The notes beneath the pieces were generated by a model. It did no database searches and was not told where the DNA came from. It was given only the letters and a program-made list of their open reading frames with translations. From Neolentinus lepideus HHB14362 ss-1 (taxonomy: Eukaryota; Basidiomycota; Agaricomycetes; Gloeophyllales; Gloeophyllaceae), in NCBI GenBank assembly GCA_001632425.1, contig KV425562.1, forward strand, positions 139,017 through 203,016: a DNA stretch of 64,000 nt, in the 5' to 3' direction. The translations under genes were made by a program, and so were the position numbers. Positions 49,142 through 60,519 of the stretch are shown piece by piece (the first letter of the stretch is position 1; each line of letters opens with the position of its first letter).

Positions 49142-49660
49142 AGACGCGTCAACTCCGGTGATGATAAATCCGGAGTTCGCAGTACATTAACACTTAGCAT
49201 TCAATGACTCGAATGTCCCGGAAGTATCCAAGGAGCGCGGGATGGCTAAGACACATAAAGACAGCCAAGAAGAGGTAGCCGCCACAGTCGACGTATTTGG
49301 GCAAGTACGCGTAGTCTCTACGGACCTACTTCTTTCCCACGACCAGTCTGTTTACTGGACGCGTCCACACTGCAGCATGCCCTTCGACGCGAACGGTCAC
49401 AAACTCAGCGATCTCTCTGGGCGCGTCACTTTCAGTGTCCTCCTTTCGGTTCTCGTGGCTGTCCCGCCCGTCCTCCAAGCGTCTCCTATAGAAGGCGACT
49501 GTACGTTGTTCACGCGTCTGCAAACCTCTCAACGATCCTTTCTCTGTCACGTCTATTACCGCGGAATATCGCGACGTCGACCACAAATCCGCCGCCACAG
49601 TCCACTTGAACAGCATCATAGCTAACAAATAGACCAGCTCGACTGACACCAGGGCCTTCT
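49142..49660. other. Intergenic promoter region
   Basis: 519 bp between two divergent start codons. A + frame at 49242-49625 (127 residues) and a - frame at 49326-49649 overlap; neither shows motifs, and the minus one opens at GTG. Contains ACGCGT near 49143. Confidence 0.4.
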
Positions 49661-52600
49661 ATGTCACATCACACTCGGACAACAAGTCCGCCGCTGTCGA
49701 CCACCGGGTCTTCGCAGGCATTTACTTCGGGTCAGCAGCCGAAGATTAACATTGTCACGCGTCTGGCACTGGAAGGAAAGGCCAAGCACGGATACGATGG
49801 TGCTGGGATTAAGATGTACTTGAAGGTCTGTTGGCATAATGCAATGCTGTCATGCTTAGAAGCTCGTTAACGTCCATTTTAATGGATTGACCAGTTGACG
49901 GTACCTCGCGACAGCGTGACACCAGGCTCCACGATACCTTTATTTCCGGAAGAGAACATCAAGATTGTGAACTCACAGGTCCATCCGATCGACAACAACT
50001 CCGTGCCATACAACTTTTCGTCCACGACATGTCCGCTTTTGCACAGTGCCGCGCGAGCTCTCAATCTTCCCGCCCGTTCATCTCAGTCTTACATGTCCCT
50101 ACTCGGACTGTCCACTCCCTCGACCCCTATTCCCGGGTCTTCCTCTAGACGATCATCGCATAATGCCCACATCCCACCCTTGGACGAACGATACACTGGT
50201 CAGATCCTGGTTTCTGGATATCAGGTATCCTATGTCCTCCCTAGGGAATTCCCTCCGTCATCGAGACTCACCGGCATGGATGAACACGAGAGCCGTATCC
50301 CGATGAGTCGAACGCCTGGCAGTACACATCGTAGCAGGCGGGGATCTGTCAGTGATAAAAACGTGATTCAATTCATGGCAGCCATAGATATGTGGGTCCC
50401 ATTGCTCACGAAACCTCCAAGAGCACCCTTCCTGGTACGAGAATTCGGTAAGAAAGTTATGACTTCCACTGACTTTGTTTTGTTGTTTTGCAGCTGTCCA
50501 TCCCCACTCCTCGTTGTCTGTCGAACCATATCAAACTACGCATATTTCCTCCAAACTCGAGCACCTCTGCTTCCCTCCATTCTCTATCTTCTGCGGAAGA
50601 AGAGCCTGGCTCCTGGGACCTCACCGCAGATCCGCACGTAACACGCAGTGCAACCAGCAGACCTTCTCGGACAAGTTCCTACACCCATTTTGCCGATGAC
50701 GAGTCCTCTGATTCTTCGACCGCCGGTTTCTCTGACGGGTGCGGGATTCAGGGCACATTTCCTAGTACAGAGCAGATGCGTGTTCGTTGGGCTGCTCCTA
50801 TGAAACCTGTCGAAGGTGACGGACGCAAGCGAGTCGGCGTCCGTGAGGTCAAGGGAGAAATGACTGCTGTCGTGATTGGAAAGGGGAGGGACAGGACTGG
50901 AGAAGGTATTGTCATGAAACTGGAGTATACTGGTTCGTGCCAAGGCGTCTGGTTCCCTGGTGTAGCGACACTTCTGGGAATGGACATAACTTTGGATGGG
51001 CAAGGGTCTGAAGTCTCCTGGCTTCCAGGAGCGGACGCGCGATGGTTTGTCAACGGTGGTCGGGGCTTCACTGGCCATGATGCGGGCTCGCCTCCTACGG
51101 CAATCTCAAGGCCTTCTTCATTGGAAACCCCGGGTCTATATGTGTCACCCGCGACGCCCTCCAAATCCAACATGCGACACAATTCTTTTTCGTCATCTCT
51201 ACTTCGTGCACCCTTGCCCGTGCAAAATGTGGCTGATTATTCGTTCGAAAGTGCCCCAAGCAGCGCGCCTTCGTCTGGGATGCTCACTTCCACCGACTCT
51301 CTAGCAGAAGGAAGTAGTCGAATACCATCCGTAAACGGCGTTGCGCCTGCGCTGGACACCAGTGCATGTCCGCCACTTGCTCCTGTCACTCTCCATATCA
51401 ATATCAATGAATTACTCCCTCCCACAAAAAACGTATTCACATTTACTGTTGGCGGCATAGTTCTCGTCAAACCTCGGGCATCACCGCTCTCGTACAATTC
51501 TCCGTCATCCTCGCTTTCTGGATCCGATGCAGAAGGAGATGTAGATCCGGTGGCAATTCCTCGCTTCCGGGTCCCTGCTGCGGACTCCGAAATCATATCG
51601 ACAATAGTCCGAAATGATGTCGACGGTGCTACTGTTGACGTCTACAACTCGACGGGCGACTTGCGCGATGCGCAAACAAGGAGGACGGTCTTACAGCGAG
51701 GGGCGGCGACGAAATGCGGGGTTGAAGGTGGTCGTCTAGCTCTGCGGTACTTGGCAGCAGCACTCTACAGCCCAAGTCGCAGTCGGAGAGTACCCACTAA
51801 ACCCCATCGAACACCGAGCCGAGCGACTTCGCCGAACGTGAGCGTGGTTCAATCATCAGCGGGCTCAATGAGGCCAGAAAGGGACGGTCCGTTAATCATT
51901 CCTTGGGTCGCCGTCACCGTTACCCCCCTCATGAGCAGTGCCGTCGATCTCCCTAACGCGTACGCTGTGAGAGTAGTACTGCCCGCGCCAACTGATGATG
52001 AATCAGAGTGGCTGGAGTTTGGGCTTGCTCAGCAACCCTCTGTTGATTCTTCGCGTTCCGAGGATCAGGAGAAGCGTGGCGTTAATTCGAAACCGCCTCG
52101 CGTCGAAGTGGCCAGTGCGAGTGTGGAAGGCGTGCCTGTACGCTTCGAGACGACCGTGGCTGTACGACAGGACATGTCTTCGTCGCTGTCGTCATTAGCT
52201 GTGCCTTTTGAGCAACTAAGTGGCAATGAGTGGGTGAGCTGGGTGAGAGTACATGTAGGAAGAGTGGGAGGCAGCAAAGTGCAGGTGGACTACGTCGTTC
52301 GGAATCGACAGGAGAACATCTCTGCGTCAATCCAGCGCAAGGGAAAGCAGAAGGCAAAAGAGGTCAGCCACCTCGACATATGCTTGCCTACGTTTGCTCT
52401 CCCAGTTGGTCGTTTGGACGTGAACGTTGAGACCGCGTTTGGTATGATGATCTCCGTGTCTAGCATCATCGTGATTGACTAACACTGTCGCAGGTTTTGA
52501 CATCCTCTCTATGCAATCAAATTTAACACATCAACAGTCTAATGTTCGAGGACGACGGCTTCTGCACTACGGCTTGGAGGAACTTTTCTACCCTAGATTA

Positions 52601-53176
52601 ACAATGGACATCATCTCCACTACACAAAACAGTGCGGTATCAGGATCAAAATCGATCCGTTCGGTCACGGTCACTGTACCGGCGGTTATATGTCTAATTC
52701 TGTTCGTTTGTCTATTGACTGTCGATGCGGAGCTTCGGCAGATGAAAAGATCTCTTGACCAATGTTCCGCAACATTGGGATCCGACGCAGCACCGGTCCC
52801 AGTCACGGTGACTTACACGAAGACTATGCTGATTAATACGCAAAGCCATGGTTGGTTCGGAGGGATTACTGTCGCCACAGTCCCTCCAGATCATGTTTTG
52901 GAACCATCACTTCTCCCTCCTTCCACTAACTCTTCTCCCGGTGACATGCATAATGAAGACTCTATGTCCAGTATGCCGACTCCTACTCCATCCGTTCCAC
53001 GAGACACTTCAACGACATATGCTCTTGTCCCAAGTCAACATATCCACTTCAGGTGGCCAGACGAGTACGATCTGCACTCAGCAGGCCGCGCTACTATGGA
53101 CGCTGTGATAGGCGGTCTGGGAGTTGTATGGCAACTATTACGACGAGCTTACCACTATCCCTTGGACCCTCCCTAG
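49661..53176 (+). CDS. Large unknown protein with C-terminal membrane segment
   Basis: Four exons (49661-49825, 49895-50434, 50494-52441, 52494-53176) sum to 3336 nt, 1111 residues, fully in frame, so it is a real gene. No family recognised. The N-terminal about 240 residues contain folded-looking pieces (NIVTRLALEGKAKHGYDGAG, YTGQILVSGYQVSYVLPREF). The middle is Ser/Pro-rich and disordered with interspersed strand-rich blocks (GIVMKLEYTGSCQGVWFPGV, VTLHININELLPP, PLIIPWVAVTVTPLM). Near the C-terminus is one strongly hydrophobic helix (VPAVICLILFVCLLTVDAEL, about residue 940) followed by about 165 polar, Pro-rich residues. The likely topology is single-pass with a large N-terminal part. Convergent with RFA1, 146 bp apart. 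Confidence 0.75.
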
Positions 53177-53322
53177 CCTCTCGACCCTGGGTCGCTGATG
53201 TTATTTTATGATTTATTTGTAAGTTCCTAATGCACACATCTTCGTAGAAATTAGTATAATACAATGCCGTACGAGCGAAGGCATGGAAGCACATGTACAT
53301 CCGGGGATAAATACTGCGATCA

Positions 53323-55571
53323 TCACGCCCTTCCCCACGGTGATGAGATGATGGCCTTCAAAGCTCGTATCTCGGATACATAATCCAAGGGCATTATGCG
53401 GGATATACCGTAGCGGATACGCGTTTGGTCCTACAAATGAGTGCTATCAGGATCAATGTCCTGATTACAGTGAACCGCAGTACATACATTGAACGTGTCC
53501 TGCTTAGCACGGCAGGCGAAGTTGAAAGTAGCGCAATTCGACTTGTGTAAGATGACATTGTACGCGGTTTCGTCACGTTCCTGAAGGGCGATGAGCACGT
53601 AGACAAGGTTCTAACTGCTGAAACTTGCCTTGATATCCACGAGCTCATTGGCAGACATACCAAAGACGGCCAGTCCCACGTCGTTGAAGCCCTGTAGCCA
53701 TGCCTGAGCGGTATGGTCCGCCACAGCCATCGACATGATGTATCTGAAGATGGCACGTCAACAGGAGAGTGGGACAAATGATTTCAAGTCTCACCGGTGC
53801 TCAGGTCTATCGAATGACCTGTCGCACTTCTCGCACCGCCATTGATCACCAATCTCAACCACCTTTTTGTTGCAGTTTTCGGTCGGACACGCAGGGTAGG
53901 AAATGTTGTCACCTTTGATGTGCATGATGGTGGCCCGACACGAGAAGTAGTCTGCTTTGTCAGAGGTGCCCAAGCCAGATTCCTTGACATCAAACAAGGT
54001 ACGCATTTCATCACGATTGAACCCTCCCATGGTACTGCTTCCAACATTATTACCACTGGACATTGACGTAAAATTCTGTCCGGATCCCATCGCGTCGTAC
54101 CAGCCTCGAAGAGCGTGGGCATCGGGGATGTCGGGGTTGATGCTCATAGTGCTGGAGCTATACATTGAAAGCGAACGACCTTCAAGAGCGTGGAACTTTA
54201 GCATCCTGAGTATGTAGACTAGCACACCGACCGACCTCCGAAGTCTCCAACCTTGACTCCTTTAAAGGCCACGACGGGCGCATCATCTGCATTGAACTGC
54301 TCTGCTTGAGCACCCCAAAGGGTCATGCGGACAGATTTGCCAGAGCGATCCACGAGAGTCAAATCTCGTTTGGCCACCTGTACAGGGCGTCGGTCAATGC
54401 CTCAGCATCGTTAAAAAAGACACTAACCGTTTTGTTACTAGCCTTGGATGTAATAGTCCCTACGTCACCCACATCCTTGACGACGCCGATAAAATCTACT
54501 AGACATGAACTTCGGCAAAGCCAAAGTACACAGGACAAGACAGACCGCAGGTGGCATCCTTCTGGAGCTCTTCGAGACCGATCAAGTCCACGAAGTTGTA
54601 TCGTACTGCAGGAACATTGGACGGATCCAGACACTGTTGATACGTCAGATATCTATTAACACTGACACACATTGATCACCTACCTCTTCCACTTCCGTAT
54701 TCCGCTCAAGAGCGAGCTCGTAATCGTTCTGGATATTGCTGAATTTCTTCTTGGCTAGATTCACTCGGGCTTTTGAAATGTAATAAACCTTGCCCTCTAC
54801 AAGCTTGTCGTAGAGCTCATCGACAACAGCATTGAACCCGGTAGCACGGATTTCTCCTGACTCGTCCATAAGAGTAACGCTGAATAGCTTGCCTTCTCCA
54901 CGCTGATTCGACCATGTCTTTATATCTGTCTTCTGAGTGACTCGTGCTTTAATGGTCCAGTTGTTCTGGTACGGGCTAAGACCTTCGATGGGGTATATCG
55001 AGTTCGCCTTCCCTCCGGACTTCGCCGAACTTTGCTGGCGGTTCTGTGCCTGGGGAGTGGTGCTTGTAGTAGACGTCGAGGATGCTATCGTAGGCGTCTG
55101 AGGTGTAGGCGAAGCGGCGACTCTCTCCGCAGCACCAGCAGCGCCAACTTGCAGGGTTTCCGGCTTGCCAATCTTCGCATCTGCTTGAGCTACAACGCGT
55201 GCAGCCATGATAATGAGCAGTCTTAGACGAAGACCTCAGTAATTTAACACTAAAGAGTCAAATTATCGGTACCTTTTGCCCTGAAGAAAACTGCAGTTTA
55301 AGTTCTCTACCGCTATGACCGTGTTCTTCTGAATCTCCCCGGAGTCGACCACATTGTTCAACTGAGTAGCAAACATGCCCTGCATAAAGTGTTCACCATC
55401 AGAGATGATGGCCCGCCAGCGATCAGGAGTCTGGTTCGTCGCGTTTTGTGGCGGGTCCACCTTCTTCATAGAGATGACTTGCAAGGTGGGCTGAGACGTA
55501 GAAAGATCTTCTCCAGTATCGTGCGCGTCAAAGAGGCGTTTAATTATTCCACGACTGAGTTCGACCTGCAT
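53323..55571 (-). CDS. RFA1: Replication protein A large subunit (Rfa1/RPA70)
   Basis: Single-stranded DNA-binding heterotrimer subunit for replication, repair and recombination. Multi-exon, about 600 residues. Blocks in order: N-terminal OB fold ([35 protein letters not shown]), a Thr/Ser/Pro linker, DBD-A ([56 protein letters not shown]), DBD-B, and DBD-C with its zinc ribbon CPTENC ... WRCEKCDRS. The end [18 protein letters not shown] is typical. The zinc cysteines are intact. Two MluI boxes lie just upstream, fitting S-phase control. Confidence 0.94.
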
Positions 55572-55599
55572 TCTGATACCAAGCTTTGTCTAGAGTGAG

Positions 55600-55629
55600 A
55601 CGCGTCTGAATAGCAAGCGGGCGACGCGT
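55600..55629 (-). promoter_or_regulatory. Paired MluI cell-cycle boxes upstream of RFA1
   Basis: ACGCGT at 55600-55605 and 55624-55629, 29 and 53 bp before the RFA1 ATG, both flanked as GACGCGTC-like; a related GCGCGTCC follows at 55641. In yeasts such boxes bind MBF and drive G1/S expression, including of RPA genes. Confidence 0.6.
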
Positions 55630-55861
55630 CTTAGCAGCAAGCGCGTCCTTAAGTAGCGCATGTCTTACATAAGCGTCCTCGTTCGGTCAGTTTTCCCATG
55701 TTTGTCGGATCTTTGTCGCAGAACTCCAAGGCCCGTTGCATGGAGGACCTTTTGGCAACCTACCAGAAGACCGGTAGGCACCGGTATCCTTTGTTAGACC
55801 GTGTCCGTCTCGTCACTTTTTTGATTATTTTCCTGTGTGACTGGTCAATTTTCTATAGTCC

Positions 55862-56048
55862 GGCCCATCAAGAAACGGACTTTTTGGCTTAGGCTGGTCT
55901 TAGGATGTCTTTTTTTAAGACAAAATAATGCCAAGTCCGGCGCTTAAGGTGCCAAAAGGCAACGAAAGATGTTCGAAAGCGCGTCCGATACGTCATCTAA
56001 GTAAAATTAAGGCAAGTCCCTTGCGGCCCTCCATTTTCCTGATGGGCC
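55862..56048. repeat. Imperfect inverted repeat, possible small element
   Basis: GGCCCATCAAGAAA at 55862-55875 faces TTTCCTGATGGGCC at 56035-56048: 13 of 14 positions pair, and a few more bases beyond also match. The 187 bp span is in the size range of a small non-autonomous element, but no target duplication was identified. Confidence 0.3.
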
Positions 56049-56466
56049 GTTCTACATAGCGCGGGACGACTTGAGTAACCGAGCAAAGCTTATAACGCCA
56101 TGATCTATACGAGTCCTTACGCGATCATCTTCCCCTCACTGACGCATCGCTAATGCCGGTCCATTCATCTGTCCCAGGCGAGTCTCCATTTCCTAAAATT
56201 ACGTGGATGCTACATGTACATGTATGAAGTACTGATGCTTTATTTAATAGGGGCTGTCAACAGCAACCTCGAATGTATTTCTGTAAGTACCTATACCGTC
56301 CTTGTTAATGTATATGCCGGATAGATATTGAATAGAAACATAGTGTGAAATCAACCGACCAACAGACGAGCTACATTACGGCAATTACCCAATCATATAC
56401 TATTTGTCGAACGGCATCGTATCAGTGTAAAATTCTGACTCTTCAGTTCTTGCAGGGACTACGCAT

Positions 56467-58007
56467 CTACTGCAGGACTGTGCGAGCCGTTGCATCTCTG
56501 CCGGCCTTCAACAGAGGTACAAGAGCGGTGCCGCCTGTGCCTCGGACTGGCTCGCGGTTTTCGTTTGCCTCATTCATCGCTTTGTTCAACATAGCCGATG
56601 CTGGACACTGCGATGGGATCTGCGTCTGGGACTTCGACATCGAGACGATGTACAGACAAGCAATACGGATATGCACGTCTCTGAACTTCTTCAGAGTTCG
56701 GACCGCCGTATTGTACGGTTCGCGGAGCGCTGGATTCTGTCTGACGACTTCTCGCAGGGGTCGTGGTGTGCTGGCCAGATACTCCAGGTATTCCCGGTGT
56801 TGCCCAAGCATGTACTGCCTCATGCGCTCCATGAATCCTAGGTCAGCCTTCTTGTTCTCTTTGGATGGAGCAGGCGAACGGCGCTTGGCCAACTTGTGAT
56901 CAATATCCAAGAAGATGTCAAGCGCGTGCATCTGGACCAGCAGAGGTATGGTCAGACGAGACACATGAGTTCCAAGGTTAAATGATAACTCACAGCTGCC
57001 GACTGTCCTGCAGATGGGCCGCTGAGATATTTTTGGTCCATCCCGGTCACGCCTTCGTATATCCAACCTGGAGAATCAGGTCCATCACCATCGCTGCCCT
57101 TCCACCACGGGCGAACGTTGAAGTAGAAGCTATGCGGGTCGATCATACCGCGAGAGGACTCGAGTGTCGCCGTGATGTCTTGTATCACTGCTGTAACACG
57201 AGCGAGATCGCGGCCTATCTTGGTGACAGATGCGAGGTCGGTCGTATTCGGCAAGTCATGGTACGACTTGATCACGTGGAGGGCTTCCACTGCTTGCAGC
57301 TCTGCCCTAGCTGACATCAGGTAGAAGTTATACTCGTCCTCCGTGCCAGAAAGCAAGTGCTCGAAGCGGAGGTTGTCGACGGAAACTGGGTGATCAGGAT
57401 TCTCTGGCTGAGCATTCCACATCACCGTATCGGCGAAGGTGAGAACTGGAGCCATTCTCAACAGGTGCGAGACTGCCACCAAAGGCATTGCGAGTCCTCG
57501 GGGTACCTGGACTGGGGAAGGAGGTTCTGTGGGCGGGATAGAGTGCACGAACCAATGCACGAGGAACGCCAGAACGTAGTGCGCCCTTTGCAGCCGGCGT
57601 ACGTCATCCCGCAGATTGTCGATACTCAGGACTGGCCACTGAACGGGACGTAAGTCATTAAATATTGGGCTCTCTTGAATACTCACCTCCCGAATCGCAC
57701 CTCTCCAGTGTAATCCGTCTTGCCTTTTGGCGAGTGCGACATTGCTGCTGTCGGTACCGAGGCTCAGCACGGTCTGTGCCTCTACTAGGGCCGTCTCCCA
57801 AATGTCATACTCCTTGGGCAAACGCCGCAGCGGTTGGGCGGGAAGAAAGCCCGTGATACTGTTTACGTCGAAGGCCTCTTGGGACTTGCCGCAAGCAGCT
57901 TCGGGCAGTCGTCGAGAATAGTTGGATACTGTTCTCGTGAAATAGGACAGAGTCATTTGAGCAAGGTCCTGGCAGGTTGTTGAGAGAAGAAATGTGGTGA
58001 ACTCCAT
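56467..58007 (-). CDS. Indoleamine 2,3-dioxygenase
   Basis: Haem enzyme opening the indole ring of tryptophan to N-formylkynurenine, first step of the kynurenine route to NAD+. About 490 residues over several exons. Recognisable blocks: WPVLSIDNLRDDVRRLQRAH, the pocket segment VLTFADTVMWN, FYFNVRPWW (carrying the conserved Arg that binds the substrate carboxylate), GPSAGQSAAV joined to HALDIFLDI, the haem-ligand His in RDVHIRIACLYIV, and RGTGGTALVPLLKAGRD at the C-terminus. The position of human Ser167 (HSD) reads FAD here, i.e. Ala, by eye alignment. A TATA box stands 90 bp before the ATG, suggesting inducible expression. Confidence 0.92.
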
Positions 58008-58096
58008 GGATGTATGAGCTTATAGTCGCGTTGGTGTGAAGGTGAGTTGAGAGGATATCCTAGTGTTTTAGACCTAAACAAAAATGAAACGATGCT

Positions 58097-58107
58097 CTTT
58101 TTATATA
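58097..58107 (-). promoter_or_regulatory. TATA box of the IDO gene
   Basis: TATATAAAAAG on the minus strand, 90-100 bp before the ATG at 58007; the best TATA match near any gene in the window. Confidence 0.55.
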
Positions 58108-60519
58108 CAGACCTCCACAGGACTATCCTTGTCACGCAAAGTCACTCACCGGGTCCGTGTGTGTTTGCATCTGTGTAAATGATCCCATCACCTATCCCAT
58201 CAGAGTGCGCGCATAGGCGTCCGTATCCCTAGCCTCTGGTGTCCATATACGCCCACCACGATTCCCCATAATCCATGAAAGTTGGACGCATGGGGTAGAC
58301 TTCCAGAATAGTCTTGATTGCGATGGCTTCGTAATCCTTATCGTCGTAATTGGACTAACGGTCTCCATTTCCCGTCCTCCTTTGTTATTCCCTGGTTTAC
58401 TTCCGTTTCGCGGCAAAGCACGGTCTTGCTTAGTTTGCTGTGAGTCAGTCATCTCGATGCCGATGGATCTGGTTCTGTGTATCGCAAGGCGTCTCTGTCA
58501 TGCCACGAAACCATCACTCCTAGATTGGACAGGCTAGGCTCCGTGCCACGCAAGTGACATTTACGGGCATTACCGATTCTGTGGCTACTCTTTTGATCAG
58601 CCTGCGGTTTGGATGAGCTGTGACCCGATCTACTGTGGGATACTGACCCGTCAGCTGTACCGTAACGACGGTACTGCAAGGATAGCATTCGATCAGTCTT
58701 TTTTGATCCGCATAGAGGATTGATTGGTTCTTGTCGGTCCCAGGCCTGCAGTTGGAGGGACCTCATTCAGCGAACATATCGTCTGTCTCTCGCACGGGAG
58801 CCCTGACTGAAATTCACGATCTTGGGCGTGTGACTACTCCATGACAGGTCATATCGATATATGCACTATTCAAATTGCACACGCCCGTAATCAGCTTGAT
58901 CGTGGCTCTCCAGGGTGTCACCGGTTAACAGTCTTGTCGAGACCAAGTTCGTCCCGCACCGAAGCATAGGTCCTATCGATGGGAGATCACGAATGGCAAC
59001 CTGGAGGGCTCACTTCAAATGGAGGAGAGAGCCCTTCTCATCTCTTGAGATAGTTCATGGGCTTTCTGCCCTGACATCAGCTCGACTGCCTGTTTTACGT
59101 TTTCGCATCAAGCGTACTGCCTCCTACCCGCAGTGTTTCCAAATAATTTCGGGTGCATTGAAGTGAGAGGTAAACAGGGCATATCTTGATAATGATTAAT
59201 GACGCTCTAAGATCGTGATCTGTGATGCCCACCCTCCGAAACACGGCCGCTGAACTTGATATTGAAATATTTATCGGAATGTAGTACGGAACGGAAACTT
59301 GCCCCGCGCAGGCGTAAATGAAAAATCAGGAAAGTTAGGAAGTCTTCCCACGTGGGACGCGCTCGTGGAATGCACAGGATTCTCGCGTGCTATGACCCGC
59401 GGTGATGATTCTCTCGTATCAAATCTTTTTTAGTCCTCTTGTATCTGGGCTTCGGATAGATCAGGTATGCTCTCGCGCGAGCTGCGTAGGCCAGGCATTG
59501 ACTAAATTAGAAACTGTGACATCTCAGTCGAGCCTGAGAGTACCAAGCCCTCAATTTAATACGCAGTCAATTCCCTTACTCTTGGTTTGGGAAGCTGATA
59601 TTCTCTGTATGTGGACGATGTCATATTCACTGGAAACAGCGCGGACTACAACACCATGGGTGTGGCATCTTCGCCCTATACCCCCGTTTGATCATATCGC
59701 TACTACGCCACGAGATTCCTGTCTCTCCAGCAGAAGTACAGCGCCCGTCTGCGTTATGTTTGATTGGTCAGCGTGGTATGTCGTCGGATCTTAGGCAGCA
59801 GCAAGACCTCTGAAGCTCTTTGTGCCAAGTCTGCTGCCCCTTGTCCTCTAGAGGAAAACCAATCCTGTTCCCCCACGCGTTGCAATGTTTGTTGATGAAC
59901 GTTCCAAAATGCAGTCTTCGTGATGCATATCATGTCTTCAGCGGCATTCTCTCGCGGTCTGTTCGAGGTCGTATTCGCATATTGCCGTTCTCTGAGAATG
60001 AGCAACGTGTCGCTAGAGTCAGCATCCCGAGAAGCTTTCTGTTGTCAGATACGGTAAGTCCGAGCACCTGGATGTCTGCAAAGTTATCTGGACAATTGAT
60101 GTAGGACGGCCTTCGCCGCAAAATGCAATCTATGGCAGAGTTACTCAGCGGCGCTCCATTCAATTGGACTGTGGGGACAATTCTCACCTCTGCAGATAGA
60201 GCCGTGGGTCCTTAAGGTACCAGACAGAGGCATACACCTCTACACGGCAGATTCACATTACTTCAATTCAAGGAGAACTTCCTCGCAGCCGCCCCATCAG
60301 ATGGCTTCGGTTTCTGCAATGTAACCTTGTCAGCAAGCCTCTCTTGGAGTGTCTCGACTGATCCTCCATATACAGTTCTCCATAGCAACTCGGAGGCCCT
60401 TCACCTGTCAGCTCAAGGTAGAGCTGTGCGTCCATAGCATTGTGACTAGCTAGACCTTTGCATGCACGTAATTTGCATTAGAACCCGTCCTACAGCAGAT
60501 ACCCCGCTGAAACCCCGTT
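58108..60519. other. Gene-poor 2.4 kb region
   Basis: Minus-strand frames 58449-58766 and 58192-58452 overlap by four bases at a TGA/ATG junction, but neither has a known motif. A copia-type RT motif occurs near 59600. Frames at 59820-60187 on both strands are unassigned. Confidence 0.4.
59599..59640 (+). mobile_element. Possible copia reverse-transcriptase remnant
   Basis: The frame reads YSLYVDDVIFTGN, close to the YVDD polymerase motif of Ty1/copia elements. An in-frame TGA stands directly before it and a stop follows within about 25 codons; neighbouring RT blocks are not recognisable. If real it is a short decayed piece; chance similarity is possible. Confidence 0.35.

Larger units (their letters stand above)
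55572..56466. other. RFA1 promoter and unexplained sequence with inverted repeat
   Basis: Holds the MluI boxes and an imperfect inverted repeat (arms 55862-55875 and 56035-56048). A 64-residue frame at 55698-55892 shows no family. Otherwise nothing recognised. Confidence 0.4.

Noticed and set aside
49242..49625. 127-residue + frame upstream of the large unknown protein
   Set aside because: Overlaps an equally long minus frame, has no motif and lies in the presumed promoter.
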